This document shows, piece after piece, positions 1-7,166 of a DNA stretch of 64,000 bases. A model generated the notes under the pieces. That model saw nothing but the letters and a program-made list of their open reading frames with translations, had not been told where the DNA came from and did no database searches. The DNA is taken from the NCBI RefSeq assembly GCF_900104685.1, contig NZ_LT629755.1, positions 558,001 through 622,000 of the forward strand, in the 5' to 3' direction. Source of the DNA: Agromyces flavus (GTDB taxonomy: Bacteria > Actinomycetota > Actinomycetes > Actinomycetales > Microbacteriaceae). Every line of letters starts with the position of its first letter. Position 1 is the first letter of the stretch. A program made the translations under genes and the position numbers.

Positions 1-59
1 GGGGCGTCCTCATCGAGCGCCATGAGCACGATGCGCTCGATCTCGCGGGGTTCGGTCAT
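1..59 (-). CDS. nadC: Nicotinate-nucleotide pyrophosphorylase, N-terminal fragment
   Basis: Only the first 19 codons lie in the window; the gene runs off the left edge. The visible start, ATG at 59-57, overlaps the nadB stop as ATGA, which implies translational coupling. The peptide contains the segment MALDEDAP, typical of the N-terminus of quinolinate phosphoribosyltransferases, where ALxED precedes the WGD motif. NadC converts quinolinate and phosphoribosyl pyrophosphate to nicotinate mononucleotide, the third step after NadB and NadA. The call rests on this short segment plus the operon order nrtR-nadA-nadB; the catalytic part is not visible. Confidence 0.8.
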   Translation of the reverse strand, partial: MTEPREIERIVLMALDEDA

Positions 60-1654
60 CAGGCGGCCTCTCGTTCGGGTGCAGCGGCGGATGTCGCGTC
101 GCGCCGCGTGTGCGCCCCGATGCTCTCGGTGCGGGCGAGCGCGGCCGCCACGGTCAGCCGCGCGAGGTCGAGGAGGTTGCGGTCCTCGGCCGTGCGACGA
201 TCGACGGGTTCGGGAGCGCGCCATCCGTCCAGGCGGGCGGATGCCGCGGCCAGCCCGCTGGCGTCGCGCTCGAGTCCGACGTGGTCCCACATCAGCCGCT
301 GCAGCTCGGCGCGGTCGACGACCCCAGTCTCTCGGCCGTCCACTTCGGCGGAGATCCGATCCGCCACTCCGTGAATCGAGGCGTCGTGATCGGCGCGCCG
401 GATCGTCCCTCCGCCGGCCTGAACGGGTGCAGCAACAGGTGCAGGTGCCGGGGCGGAGGCTGGGGCGGATATCGCGGCGACGAGGTCGCGCGCGGCGCGC
501 TCGCCGAAGATGGCACCCTCGAGCAGCGAGTTCGAGGCGAGGCGGTTGGCGCCGTGCACGCCCGTGCGGGCGACCTCGCCGACGGCCCACAGGCCCGGCA
601 GGCTCGTGCGACCCGTGAGATCGGTGACCACGCCGCCCATCGCGTAGTGCGCGGCGGGAACGACCGGAACCGGTTCGCGCGACCAGTCGAAGCCCGCGCC
701 GCGGCACGCGGCATCGATGCCGGGGAACCGGGTGGCCAGGCGCTCGGCGCCGAGGTGCGTCGCATCGAGCACGACGGGTGCACCGTCCTGCTGGGCCATC
801 CGCCGCCAGACGGCGCGCGCGACGACGTCGCGCGGAGCGAGTTCGGCGCGAGGGTCGACCTCGAGAAGGAACCGCCGTCCGTCGGCGTCGCGCAGCACGG
901 CGCCCTCGCCGCGCACGGCCTCGGAGATGAGCGGCGTGCCCGGCACCGCCAGCGCGGTCGGATGGAACTGCACGAACTCGAGGTCGGCGACGGCGGCACC
1001 CGCGCGGGCCGCGACCGCGACGCCGTCGCCGGTCGCGACATCCGGATTCGTCGTATGCCGGTAGAGGCACCCGGTCCCGCCCGTGGCGAGGACGACCGCG
1101 TCGGCGCGGAACTCGCGCGCTCCATCCGCCTCGCCGTCGGCGTCGGCCTCGGCGATCGCGCGGATGCCGACCACGCGGCCCTGCTCGACCACGAGGTCGA
1201 CGAGGGTCGTGTGCTCGAGAACGCGCAGGCCGCGCCGGCGCACGGTCGCGATGAGCGCGGACCGGATCGCCGCGCCCGTGCGGTCGCCCCCGGCGTGGAG
1301 GATGCGCGCACGCGAATGCGCCGCCTCGAGTCCGCGCGCGAGGCCCGACTCGTCTCGGTCGAACGCGACGCCGAAGCGGATGAGGTCGCGGATCCGCGCC
1401 GGTCCGTCGTCGGTCAGCATCCGCACCGCCTCGGGATCGCCCAGGCCGGCACCCGCCGCGAGCGTGTCGGCGGCGTGCCGGGATGGCGCGTCGCCCGCGA
1501 AGATCGCGGCCGCGATGCCGCCCTGCGCCCACCCCGTGGCGCCGTCGCCGAGCGCGGACTTCGTCACGATCGTGACGTCGGCGCCGTGCTCGGCCGCGCG
1601 GATCGCCGCCCACAGCCCGGCGATGCCGGAGCCGACGACGAGCACGCGGGTCAT
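59..1654 (-). CDS. nadB: L-aspartate oxidase
   Basis: Flavoprotein that oxidises L-aspartate to iminoaspartate, the first step of de novo NAD synthesis. The N-terminus is a dinucleotide-binding fold (VLVVGSGIAGLWAAIRAAEHG begins at residue 3, so GSGIAG is the FAD glycine loop). It is followed by the succinate-dehydrogenase-like signature GATGWAQGGIAAA and the active-site stretch HYAMGGVVTDLTGRTS, where histidine and arginine act on the substrate. The C-terminal helical domain is Ala-rich, and 531 residues fits the family. I chose ATG at 1654 because the FAD motif begins directly after it and the nadA stop lies one base upstream; an in-frame ATG at 1684 would add residues inside nadA. It is coupled to nadC by ATGA. 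Confidence 0.95.
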   Translation of the reverse strand: MTRVLVVGSGIAGLWAAIRAAEHGADVTIVTKSALGDGATGWAQGGIAAAIFAGDAPSRHAADTLAAGAGLGDPEAVRMLTDDGPARIRDLIRFGVAFDRDESGLARGLEAAHSRARILHAGGDRTGAAIRSALIATVRRRGLRVLEHTTLVDLVVEQGRVVGIRAIAEADADGEADGAREFRADAVVLATGGTGCLYRHTTNPDVATGDGVAVAARAGAAVADLEFVQFHPTALAVPGTPLISEAVRGEGAVLRDADGRRFLLEVDPRAELAPRDVVARAVWRRMAQQDGAPVVLDATHLGAERLATRFPGIDAACRGAGFDWSREPVPVVPAAHYAMGGVVTDLTGRTSLPGLWAVGEVARTGVHGANRLASNSLLEGAIFGERAARDLVAAISAPASAPAPAPVAAPVQAGGGTIRRADHDASIHGVADRISAEVDGRETGVVDRAELQRLMWDHVGLERDASGLAAASARLDGWRAPEPVDRRTAEDRNLLDLARLTVAAALARTESIGAHTRRDATSAAAPEREAA

Positions 1655-1655
1655 G

Positions 1656-3083
1656 TCAGGCTCCGACGGCGGAGGCCGCGACATCTGCGGCGGCCGCCGC
1701 CGCATCGCCCGCCGCGGCGATCGTCGATCCCGCGGGCACCGGCACCGAGGCCGGCGGCTTCGCCGCGAGCATGCGCTCGAGCGCGACGCGCGCGGGCTCG
1801 GCCACGTCCTCGGCGACCTCGATGCGATTGACCACGCGGCCGGCGACGAGCTCCTCGAGCACCCACGCGAGGTAGCCCGGGTGGATGCGGTACATCGTCG
1901 AGCACGGGCACACGACGGGGTCGAGGCAGAAGATCTCGTGCTCGGGATGCTCGGCGGCGAGCCGCTGCACGAGGTTGATCTCGGTGCCGATCGCGAAGGT
2001 CGAGCCGGCCGGAGCGGCCTGGATCGCCTTCACGATGAAGTCAGTCGACCCCGAGGCATCCGCCGCGTCGACGACCGGCATCGGGCACTCGGGGTGCACG
2101 ATGACCTGCACGCCGGGGTGGTCGGCCCGCGCCCGCTCGATCTGGTCGACCGTGAAGCGCTTGTGCACCGAGCAGAAGCCGTGCCAGAGGATGACGCGGG
2201 CGTCCTCGAGCTCTGCGGTGGTGCTGCCGCCGAGCGGCTTGCGCGGATTCCACATCGGCATGGCCTCGAGCGGCACGCCCATGGCCTTGGCGGTGTTGCG
2301 GCCGAGGTGCTGGTCGGGGAAGAACAGCACGCGCTGCCCGCGCTCGAACGCCCACTCGAGCACGGTGGTGGCGTTCGACGACGTGCAGACGATGCCGCCG
2401 TTGCGACCCACGAAGCCCTTCAGCGCCGCCGACGAGTTCATGTACGTGACCGGGATGACGGGCACACGGCCGTCGGCGTCGGTCGCGGTGAGGTCGCCGT
2501 AGACCTCCTCGAGCTGCTCCCAGCACTCCTCGACGCTCGAGGTGTCGGCCATGTCGGCCATCGAGCAGCCCGCGGCGAGGTTGGGCAGGATGACGGCCTG
2601 GTCGGGCCGCGAGAGCATGTCGGCCGTCTCGGCCATGAAGTGCACGCCGCAGAACACGATCGCCTCGGCGTCGGGCCGGGTCTTCGCCGCGTTCGCGAGC
2701 TGGAAGGAGTCGCCCGTGAAGTCGGCGTGCTGCACGACCTCGTCGCGCTGGTAGAAGTGCCCGAGCACGACGACGCGGTCGCCGAGCGTCGCCTTCGCGG
2801 CGCGGATGCGCTCGTCGAGCTCGGCGTCGGACGCGCGGCGGTACTCCTCGGGCAGCGCGCCCTGGCGCGGCGACCCGGTCGGGATGACGTCGCCCATCGA
2901 CGAGCCGGGGCCGTAGCCCGCGGGGCCGCGATCGAACTCCCACGGCCCCTTCGCGAGGTCGGGCGTGCAGGTCTCACCGCGCGTCGCGCCGGCCGTGATC
3001 AGCCGGATGCTGCGGTCGACGGATGCCGCGGCGCGCGTCGCGTCGTCGCTGCGGGGCGTGGTGACGGGCAGGGTGGTGCTCAT
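1656..3083 (-). CDS. nadA: Quinolinate synthase A
   Basis: Iron-sulfur enzyme condensing iminoaspartate with dihydroxyacetone phosphate to quinolinate. The protein has about 475 residues. After a variable N-terminus come the three repeated NadA folds with the characteristic segments VLGHFYQRDEVV, FCGVHFMAETADML and the cysteine-bearing AAGCSMADM, VHPECPMPVVD and CLDPVVCPCSTMYRI, which supply the [4Fe-4S] ligands. The Ala-rich C-terminal tail of about 30 residues is extra. The ATG at 3083 overlaps the nrtR stop (ATGA), so nrtR, nadA and nadB are probably co-translated. The frame stays open further upstream, but that part lies inside nrtR and shows no NadA similarity. Confidence 0.95.
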   Translation of the reverse strand: MSTTLPVTTPRSDDATRAAASVDRSIRLITAGATRGETCTPDLAKGPWEFDRGPAGYGPGSSMGDVIPTGSPRQGALPEEYRRASDAELDERIRAAKATLGDRVVVLGHFYQRDEVVQHADFTGDSFQLANAAKTRPDAEAIVFCGVHFMAETADMLSRPDQAVILPNLAAGCSMADMADTSSVEECWEQLEEVYGDLTATDADGRVPVIPVTYMNSSAALKGFVGRNGGIVCTSSNATTVLEWAFERGQRVLFFPDQHLGRNTAKAMGVPLEAMPMWNPRKPLGGSTTAELEDARVILWHGFCSVHKRFTVDQIERARADHPGVQVIVHPECPMPVVDAADASGSTDFIVKAIQAAPAGSTFAIGTEINLVQRLAAEHPEHEIFCLDPVVCPCSTMYRIHPGYLAWVLEELVAGRVVNRIEVAEDVAEPARVALERMLAAKPPASVPVPAGSTIAAAGDAAAAAADVAASAVGA

Positions 3084-3847
3084 TCCGGGGTGTCCTTGCT
3101 GTCGGTGCCGGGTCGAGGGCCTTCGAGGGCGGATGCCGCGTGGTGCGGCGCCGCGGGCGCCGGCGAGGGCGGCGCCGCGGGGGAGTGGGCGGGGTCGAAG
3201 CGGTACAGGGCGGGCGGGCGGTGGCGCGTGCCGGCCAGTCGCCGGCCGGTGTCGACGAGCGTGCCCGTGGCCTCCATCGTGCGGCGGAAGTTCGCCGGGT
3301 CGAGGCGGCGTCGCAGCACGGCCTCGTGCACGCCGCGGAGCTCGGCCATGGTGAACGTCTCGGGCAGGAGGGCGTGCGCGATCCGGGAGTACTCGAGCTT
3401 GGTGCGCAGCCTCGTGAGGGCGTACACGACGATCGCGGCGTGGTCGAACGCGAGCTCGGGCAGGTCGTCCTCGTCGAACCAGCGCACGTTGTCGTCGGAC
3501 ACCGCGCGCTGGACCTCGTCGGAATGGACGAGCGCCCAGTACACGACCGACACCACGCGCTCGCCGGGCGAGCGGTCGGGCTCGCCGAACGTGTACAGCT
3601 GCTCGAGGTAGCGCGGCGAGAGGCCCGTCGTCTCGTTGAGCGTGCGGCCCGCGGCCGCCTCGAGGGATTCGTGGACGGGGAGCCATCCGCCAGGCAGGGC
3701 CCAGCGCCCGAGACCCGGTTCACGCAGGCGGCGGACGAGCGGGATGCGCAGGCTCGGCCGGACCGCGCCGTCGTCGTCGGGCTCGGGGGAGATCGCGAAG
3801 ATGACCGTCGAGACGGCCAGGCGCGCCTGCGCGTCGTGCTGCGACAT
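3080..3847 (-). CDS. nrtR: Nudix-related transcriptional regulator of NAD metabolism (NrtR type)
   Basis: The 255-residue protein has an N-terminal Nudix-like domain (about residues 10-145; WALPGGWLPVHESLEAAAGR is a degenerate Nudix box with REtxE changed to NETTG) and a C-terminal winged-helix part (about 150-215, with FTMAELRGVHEAVL and NFRRTMEATGTL). This is the NrtR layout, in which the Nudix domain senses ADP-ribose-type ligands and the winged helix binds DNA. It is the first gene of the nad operon, overlapping nadA by 4 bases, and two operator-like palindromes lie just upstream, so autoregulation is likely. An AGAGGAGG ribosome site precedes the ATG. The Pro/Ala-rich tail of about 45 residues is unusual. 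The alternative is an active Nudix hydrolase, but the broken box argues against it. Confidence 0.87.
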   Translation of the reverse strand: MSQHDAQARLAVSTVIFAISPEPDDDGAVRPSLRIPLVRRLREPGLGRWALPGGWLPVHESLEAAAGRTLNETTGLSPRYLEQLYTFGEPDRSPGERVVSVVYWALVHSDEVQRAVSDDNVRWFDEDDLPELAFDHAAIVVYALTRLRTKLEYSRIAHALLPETFTMAELRGVHEAVLRRRLDPANFRRTMEATGTLVDTGRRLAGTRHRPPALYRFDPAHSPAAPPSPAPAAPHHAASALEGPRPGTDSKDTPE

Positions 3848-3868
3848 CCGCTCGCCTCCTCTGCCCAG

Positions 3869-3891
3869 CTTAGAGTCACGATGACGCTAAG
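3869..3891 (-). promoter_or_regulatory. Probable NrtR operator 1
   Basis: A 23-base palindrome with left arm CTTAGAGTCA and right arm TGACGCTAAG around a 3-base centre; 9 of 10 arm pairs match. It lies 22 bases upstream of the nrtR start. Its form, TTAG-GTCA mirrored as TGAC-CTAA, resembles NrtR sites described in actinobacteria (from memory). Its position implies autorepression of the nrtR-nadABC operon. Confidence 0.75.
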
Positions 3892-3906
3892 TACCTCGAC
3901 GCCCAG

Positions 3907-3929
3907 CTTACAGTCATCCTGACCCGAAC
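3907..3929 (-). promoter_or_regulatory. Probable NrtR operator 2 (degenerate copy)
   Basis: A second copy starting 38 bases from the first site, with left arm CTTACAGTCA and right arm TGACCCGAAC. It matches operator 1 at 16 of 23 positions; the left half is well kept and the right half is weaker. The tandem arrangement suggests cooperative or graded binding of NrtR over the operon promoter. Confidence 0.6.
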
Positions 3930-3965
3930 CCAAATCGCATGACGCCCGCTGGCGGGCGCTCGAAT

Positions 3966-4017
3966 ACTCCGCAGTCCACCACCGCCATCCCACGCTGAGG
4001 CGTGGCGGACTGCGGAG
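3966..4017. repeat. Palindromic repeat, left copy flanking the DUF559 gene
   Basis: A nested hairpin. The outer arms CTCCGCAGTCC (3967-3977) and GGACTGCGGAG (4007-4017) are perfect over 11 bases. The inner arms CCACGC (3990-3995) and GCGTGG (4000-4005) close a TGAG loop. The first 17 bases (3966-3982) are identical to the start of the palindrome at 5052. It sits just past the stop codon of the DUF559 gene and could also act as its terminator, but there is no T-run. Confidence 0.8.
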
Positions 4018-4035
4018 CGGGATCTCGGATCGGCC

Positions 4036-4983
4036 TCAGGGACGCCAGCCGCGTCGGCGGAGGCGGTCTTCGATCCGATCGAGCATCCGCGTGGAGGCGG
4101 CAGTCGGGACGTCCGCGATGTCATCGCCCGTGACGCGGATCACGATCCACCCGACATCCTGCAGCCGCTCGTAACGGGCGACATCGCGACGGAACTGGAA
4201 GGGATCCCGATGGTGATCGCCCTCGTACTCCATCGCGATCCGGTACTCGGGGTACGCGAGATCGACCGTCGGCGTGTACGCGCCGAGCCCGGGTTCGACG
4301 ACGCGGTACGCGACGACCGGCTCGGGAAGTCCGGCGCAGACGATGCGCAGACGCAGCATCGACTCGCGTCGCGAGAGCGGCCCCGGTCGCAGCAACGGCA
4401 GCGCCACGCGCAGCAGTGCCGCGCCGGTGGAACCGCGGTGTGCGTCCGCAGCGCGGGTCAGGGCGGGCACGTTCGCGTACGCCCCGCGCCGAGCCCCGAG
4501 ATCGCGAACGGTCAGCAGGTGGTCGCCGGCGGCGACGAGGTCCTCGATCCCGAGGTATCGGGCGAGCTGGCACCAGGTCGTGGCGGCATCCGTCATGCGC
4601 ACGCCTCCCGACGACGCGACGCAGGTCCTGGTTCGTTCGACCTGGTGGCCGATTACGCCGCGGACCCGGGGCTGCGCGTCGCCGGCCAGCACGGAGACAT
4701 GGAGCCTCCGGTCGGCCTCGACGGCGGTCGGCAGCGGTATGCCGTTGATCAGCGCGGCGGTCGTGTGGCTGAAGAACTGGGTCGGCGGCATCCGGGCGGC
4801 GTAGGCCGCCGCCAGTGCAAGTGCACCGCCGGGATCGTCGGCCCGGAGGCGCGATCCGCGGAAGGGAATCGTCAGGTCGGACGCCTCGAGCCGACGGCGC
4901 GTGGCGCCGAGCTCGATGGCCTGGCGGACTGAGAACGCTCCCCTGCGCGCGACCTGGGCAGGCAATGGTGCGGGGCTCGGCAT
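4036..4983 (-). CDS. AbiEi-like winged-helix / DUF559 (Vsr-fold) protein
   Basis: A 315-residue protein of unknown specific function. The N-terminal part (RRGAFSVRQAIELGATRRRL and following) looks like the winged-helix domain shared with AbiEi antitoxins. The C-terminal part (about residues 225-310) has the DUF559 form: a DLAYPEYRIAMEYEGDHHR segment followed by FQFRRDVARYERLQDVGW and IRVTGDD, which in this family resembles the Vsr/very-short-patch endonuclease fold with an acidic E-x-D-x(n)-R core. The start is ATG at 4983; longer starts would enter the upstream palindrome. The gene is enclosed by two related palindromes at 3966-4017 and 5052-5103, and it separates the nad operon from the gcv operon, which suggests an acquired or mobile unit. 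No partner toxin gene is adjacent. Whether it has nuclease activity is unknown. Confidence 0.8.
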   Translation of the reverse strand: MPSPAPLPAQVARRGAFSVRQAIELGATRRRLEASDLTIPFRGSRLRADDPGGALALAAAYAARMPPTQFFSHTTAALINGIPLPTAVEADRRLHVSVLAGDAQPRVRGVIGHQVERTRTCVASSGGVRMTDAATTWCQLARYLGIEDLVAAGDHLLTVRDLGARRGAYANVPALTRAADAHRGSTGAALLRVALPLLRPGPLSRRESMLRLRIVCAGLPEPVVAYRVVEPGLGAYTPTVDLAYPEYRIAMEYEGDHHRDPFQFRRDVARYERLQDVGWIVIRVTGDDIADVPTAASTRMLDRIEDRLRRRGWRP

Positions 4984-5051
4984 GAGCCCAGCGTGCCCGC
5001 ACGCGCGGTTCGACCGCGGAATCTCTCCACATGCGGCGTGCGACGGTGAGC

Positions 5052-5103
5052 ACTCCGCAGTCCACCACGCCAGGGCGCACTCGGGCGTGGTGGACGGCGG
5101 AGT
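5052..5103. repeat. Palindromic repeat, right copy flanking the DUF559 gene
   Basis: A 20-base left arm (5052-5071) pairs with 5084-5103 with one mismatch, around a 12-base loop. It shares the 17-base core ACTCCGCAGTCCACCAC with the left copy at 3966, and its right end read backwards gives GAATACTCCGC, also present at the left copy (3962-3972). Both copies therefore belong to one repeat family. It lies upstream of the DUF559 start and upstream of the gcv leader. Confidence 0.8.
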
Positions 5104-5186
5104 ATTCCGGAGGGGACGGGACGGGAGGGTGAGGAGGGGGAAGAGGGAGAGGGGGCGACGGGCGGGTCGAGGGGCGCGCGGGCCTG

Positions 5187-5192
5187 TAGACT
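5187..5192 (+). promoter_or_regulatory. Probable -10 element of the gcv riboswitch transcript
   Basis: TAGACT, the same -10-like hexamer that recurs before other genes in this window, lies about 35 bases before the riboswitch. No clear -35 is visible. Transcription would begin near 5199. Confidence 0.45.
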
Positions 5193-5225
5193 GCCCACAC
5201 AACCGCATACCGGGCCATCGACGCA

Positions 5226-5429
5226 TCGCGGGAGAGCCGACCGTTCCGTCCGACGGAGCAGGCCGGCACCGAAGGAGCAAGCCTCCCCGCCAATCTCTCA
5301 GGTCGCATCACCGCGATGACGAGGCCGACTCTGAAAAGCGGATGTCGCGGGCTCGCGACATCCCGCCGAAGGTGAAAGCACAGCTCCCCTAGGGCGCGGC
5401 GCGAAGCTCTCAGGCCCATGACAGAGGGG
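5226..5429 (+). promoter_or_regulatory. Tandem glycine riboswitch
   Basis: Two consecutive glycine aptamers. The first (about 5226-5335) contains GGGAGAG, the core CACCGAAGGAGCAA and AATCTCTCAGGT, then GACTCTGAAAAGCGG. The second (about 5366-5429) repeats the pattern with GCCGAAGGTGAAAGC, GAAGCTCTCAGGC and GACAGAGGGGG. These segments are the hallmark of the gcvT-class riboswitch. The element directly precedes gcvT, so glycine should switch on its own degradation pathway. Exact ends are estimates. Confidence 0.93.
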
Positions 5430-5479
5430 GAGTTCTCGAGCGGCGTCCGCCGCGCGATCCGCGCGATCCTGGAGAACTC
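5430..5479 (+). promoter_or_regulatory. Riboswitch expression platform masking the gcvT ribosome site
   Basis: GAGTTCTC (5430-5437) is complementary to GAGAACTC (5472-5479), which contains most of the GGAG ribosome site (5471-5474) and abuts the GTG start. A smaller hairpin, CGGCG-TC-CGCCG, sits in the loop (5441-5452). Pairing would hide the ribosome site, which suggests translational control by the upstream glycine aptamers. The stem begins at the very end of aptamer 2, as needed for competition. Confidence 0.6.
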
Positions 5480-6658
5480 GTGACCGACGCAGGCACCACC
5501 ACCGACCCCGGCACCACCGAACGACGCAGCCCCCTCGACGAGGTGCACCGCGCCGAGGGCGCGTCCTTCACCGACTTCGCCGGCTGGCAGATGCCGGTCC
5601 GCTACTCCAGCGACCTCGCCGAGCACCACGCGGTGCGCCAGCACGCCGGCCTGTTCGACCTGTCGCACATGGGCGAGATCGTGGTCGTCGGCCCCGAGGC
5701 ATCCGATGCCCTCGACTACGCGCTCGCGGGCAAGCTCTCGGCCATCGTCGAGGGGCAGGCGAAGTACTCGCTGCTGCTCGCCCGCGACGGCGGTGTGATC
5801 GACGACCTCGTCGTGTACCGCACCGGCGAGGACCGCTACATGGTCGTGGCGAACGCCGCGAACCGCGAGGTCGTCGCCGAGGAGCTCCGCAACCGCACCG
5901 CGCCGTTCGAGGCCGACGTCTTCGACGAGTCCGACGACGTGGCGCTCATCGCGCTGCAGGGGCCCGACGCGCTCGAGGTGCTGCAGCAGACCGAGGGCTT
6001 CGGCATCCAGGGCCCGGGCAACGACGGCGAGGACTTCGTCGCCGCGGTCGCCGCCCTCAAGTACTACCGCGCGATCGCCGCCGAGTTCGAGGGCACCCCC
6101 GTGCTGATCGCGCGCACCGGATACACGGGTGAGGACGGCTTCGAGCTCTACGTCGCGCCCGACCGCGCGAAGCAACTCTGGGACGCCCTGCGCGAGACGG
6201 GCGGCCCGCGCGTCGTGCCGTGCGGGCTCGCGAGCCGCGACACGCTGCGCCTCGAGGCGGGCATGCCGCTCTACGGGCACGAGTTGAGCCGCGACATCCT
6301 GCCGGTGCAGGCCGGCCTGGGCCGCGTCGTCGCGCTGACCAAGGACGGCGACTTCGTCGGCCGTTCCGCGGTCGAGGAGGGTCCCGCCGACGGCGCCCGC
6401 GTGCTCGTCGGCCTGACCGCAGAGGGGCGTCGCGCGCCGCGCGCCGGCTACGCCGTGTTCGACGGCGAGGGCGACGACGCCCGCGAGGTCGGCGAGATCA
6501 CCTCCGGCGCGCTCTCGCCCACGCTCGGCCACCCGGTCGCGATGGCGTTCGTGTCGCCGGATGTCTCGGAGCCGGGCTCGAAGCTGTACGTCGACGTCCG
6601 CGGCTCGCGCGTCCCGGCATCCGTCGCCGCCCTGCCGTTCTACAAGCGCGGCGCCTGA
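5480..6658 (+). CDS. gcvT: Glycine cleavage system aminomethyltransferase (T protein)
   Basis: Releases ammonia from the aminomethyl group carried on lipoyl-GcvH and transfers the methylene to tetrahydrofolate. The 392 residues are normal for the family. The folate-binding domain begins with [21 protein letters not shown] and the DLSHMGEI segment; the invariant DLTHMGEI/LFDLSH loop and the C-terminal [20 protein letters not shown] barrel are present. The start is GTG at 5480 with GGAG at 5471-5474. The ribosome site is inside the predicted riboswitch expression platform. It is first in gcvT-gcvH-gcvP, with 82 bases before gcvH. Confidence 0.96.
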   Translation: MTDAGTTTDPGTTERRSPLDEVHRAEGASFTDFAGWQMPVRYSSDLAEHHAVRQHAGLFDLSHMGEIVVVGPEASDALDYALAGKLSAIVEGQAKYSLLLARDGGVIDDLVVYRTGEDRYMVVANAANREVVAEELRNRTAPFEADVFDESDDVALIALQGPDALEVLQQTEGFGIQGPGNDGEDFVAAVAALKYYRAIAAEFEGTPVLIARTGYTGEDGFELYVAPDRAKQLWDALRETGGPRVVPCGLASRDTLRLEAGMPLYGHELSRDILPVQAGLGRVVALTKDGDFVGRSAVEEGPADGARVLVGLTAEGRRAPRAGYAVFDGEGDDAREVGEITSGALSPTLGHPVAMAFVSPDVSEPGSKLYVDVRGSRVPASVAALPFYKRGA

Positions 6659-6740
6659 GCGCCGACGCGAGCCCCGCCCGCCCGCCCGCCCGCGACCGGC
6701 CGACGACCCGGCCAACCACCACGACACCGAGGAGCACCCG

Positions 6741-7112
6741 ATGACCGACCAGAGCGAACTGAAGTACACCGCCGAGCACGAGTGGGTGAAGGTCGACGGC
6801 GAGACCGTCACCATCGGCATCACCGACTACGCCGCCGAGAAGCTCGGCGACGTCGTGTACGTCGACCTGCCGTCCGCGGGCACGGCGATCACCGCCGGCA
6901 CGGTCGTCGGCGAGATCGAGTCGACGAAGTCGGTCGGCGAGCTGTTCGCCCCGGTCGACGGCGAGGTCGTCGAGTCGAACCAGGCCGTCGTCGATTCGCC
7001 CGAGCTGGTCAACAGCGACCCCTTCGGCGACGGATGGCTCCTCAAGGTGTCCGCCGCGTCCCTCCCGACGCTCCTCAGCCACGACGAGTACCGCGCCCTC
7101 ACGGGCGAGTAG
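6741..7112 (+). CDS. gcvH: Glycine cleavage system H protein
   Basis: Lipoylated carrier shuttling the aminomethyl group between GcvP, GcvT and the L protein. The 123 residues include the lipoyl site [10 protein letters not shown], with the modified lysine at residue 63, and the N-terminal [11 protein letters not shown] and C-terminal PYGDGW-like [13 protein letters not shown] segments of the family. ATG at 6741 is preceded by GAGGAG at 6729-6734. It lies 54 bases before gcvP. No L-protein (lpd) gene is in the window. Confidence 0.97.
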   Translation: MTDQSELKYTAEHEWVKVDGETVTIGITDYAAEKLGDVVYVDLPSAGTAITAGTVVGEIESTKSVGELFAPVDGEVVESNQAVVDSPELVNSDPFGDGWLLKVSAASLPTLLSHDEYRALTGE

Positions 7113-7166
7113 GCCTCGAGCGGCGGGCCCGCCCGCCCTTCGACCAGCGAACGAACCAGGAAGACG

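Noticed and set aside
3084..3686. Longer start for nadA
   Set aside because: The extension lies inside nrtR, is Arg-rich and shows no NadA similarity; ATG at 3083 has the ATGA coupling.
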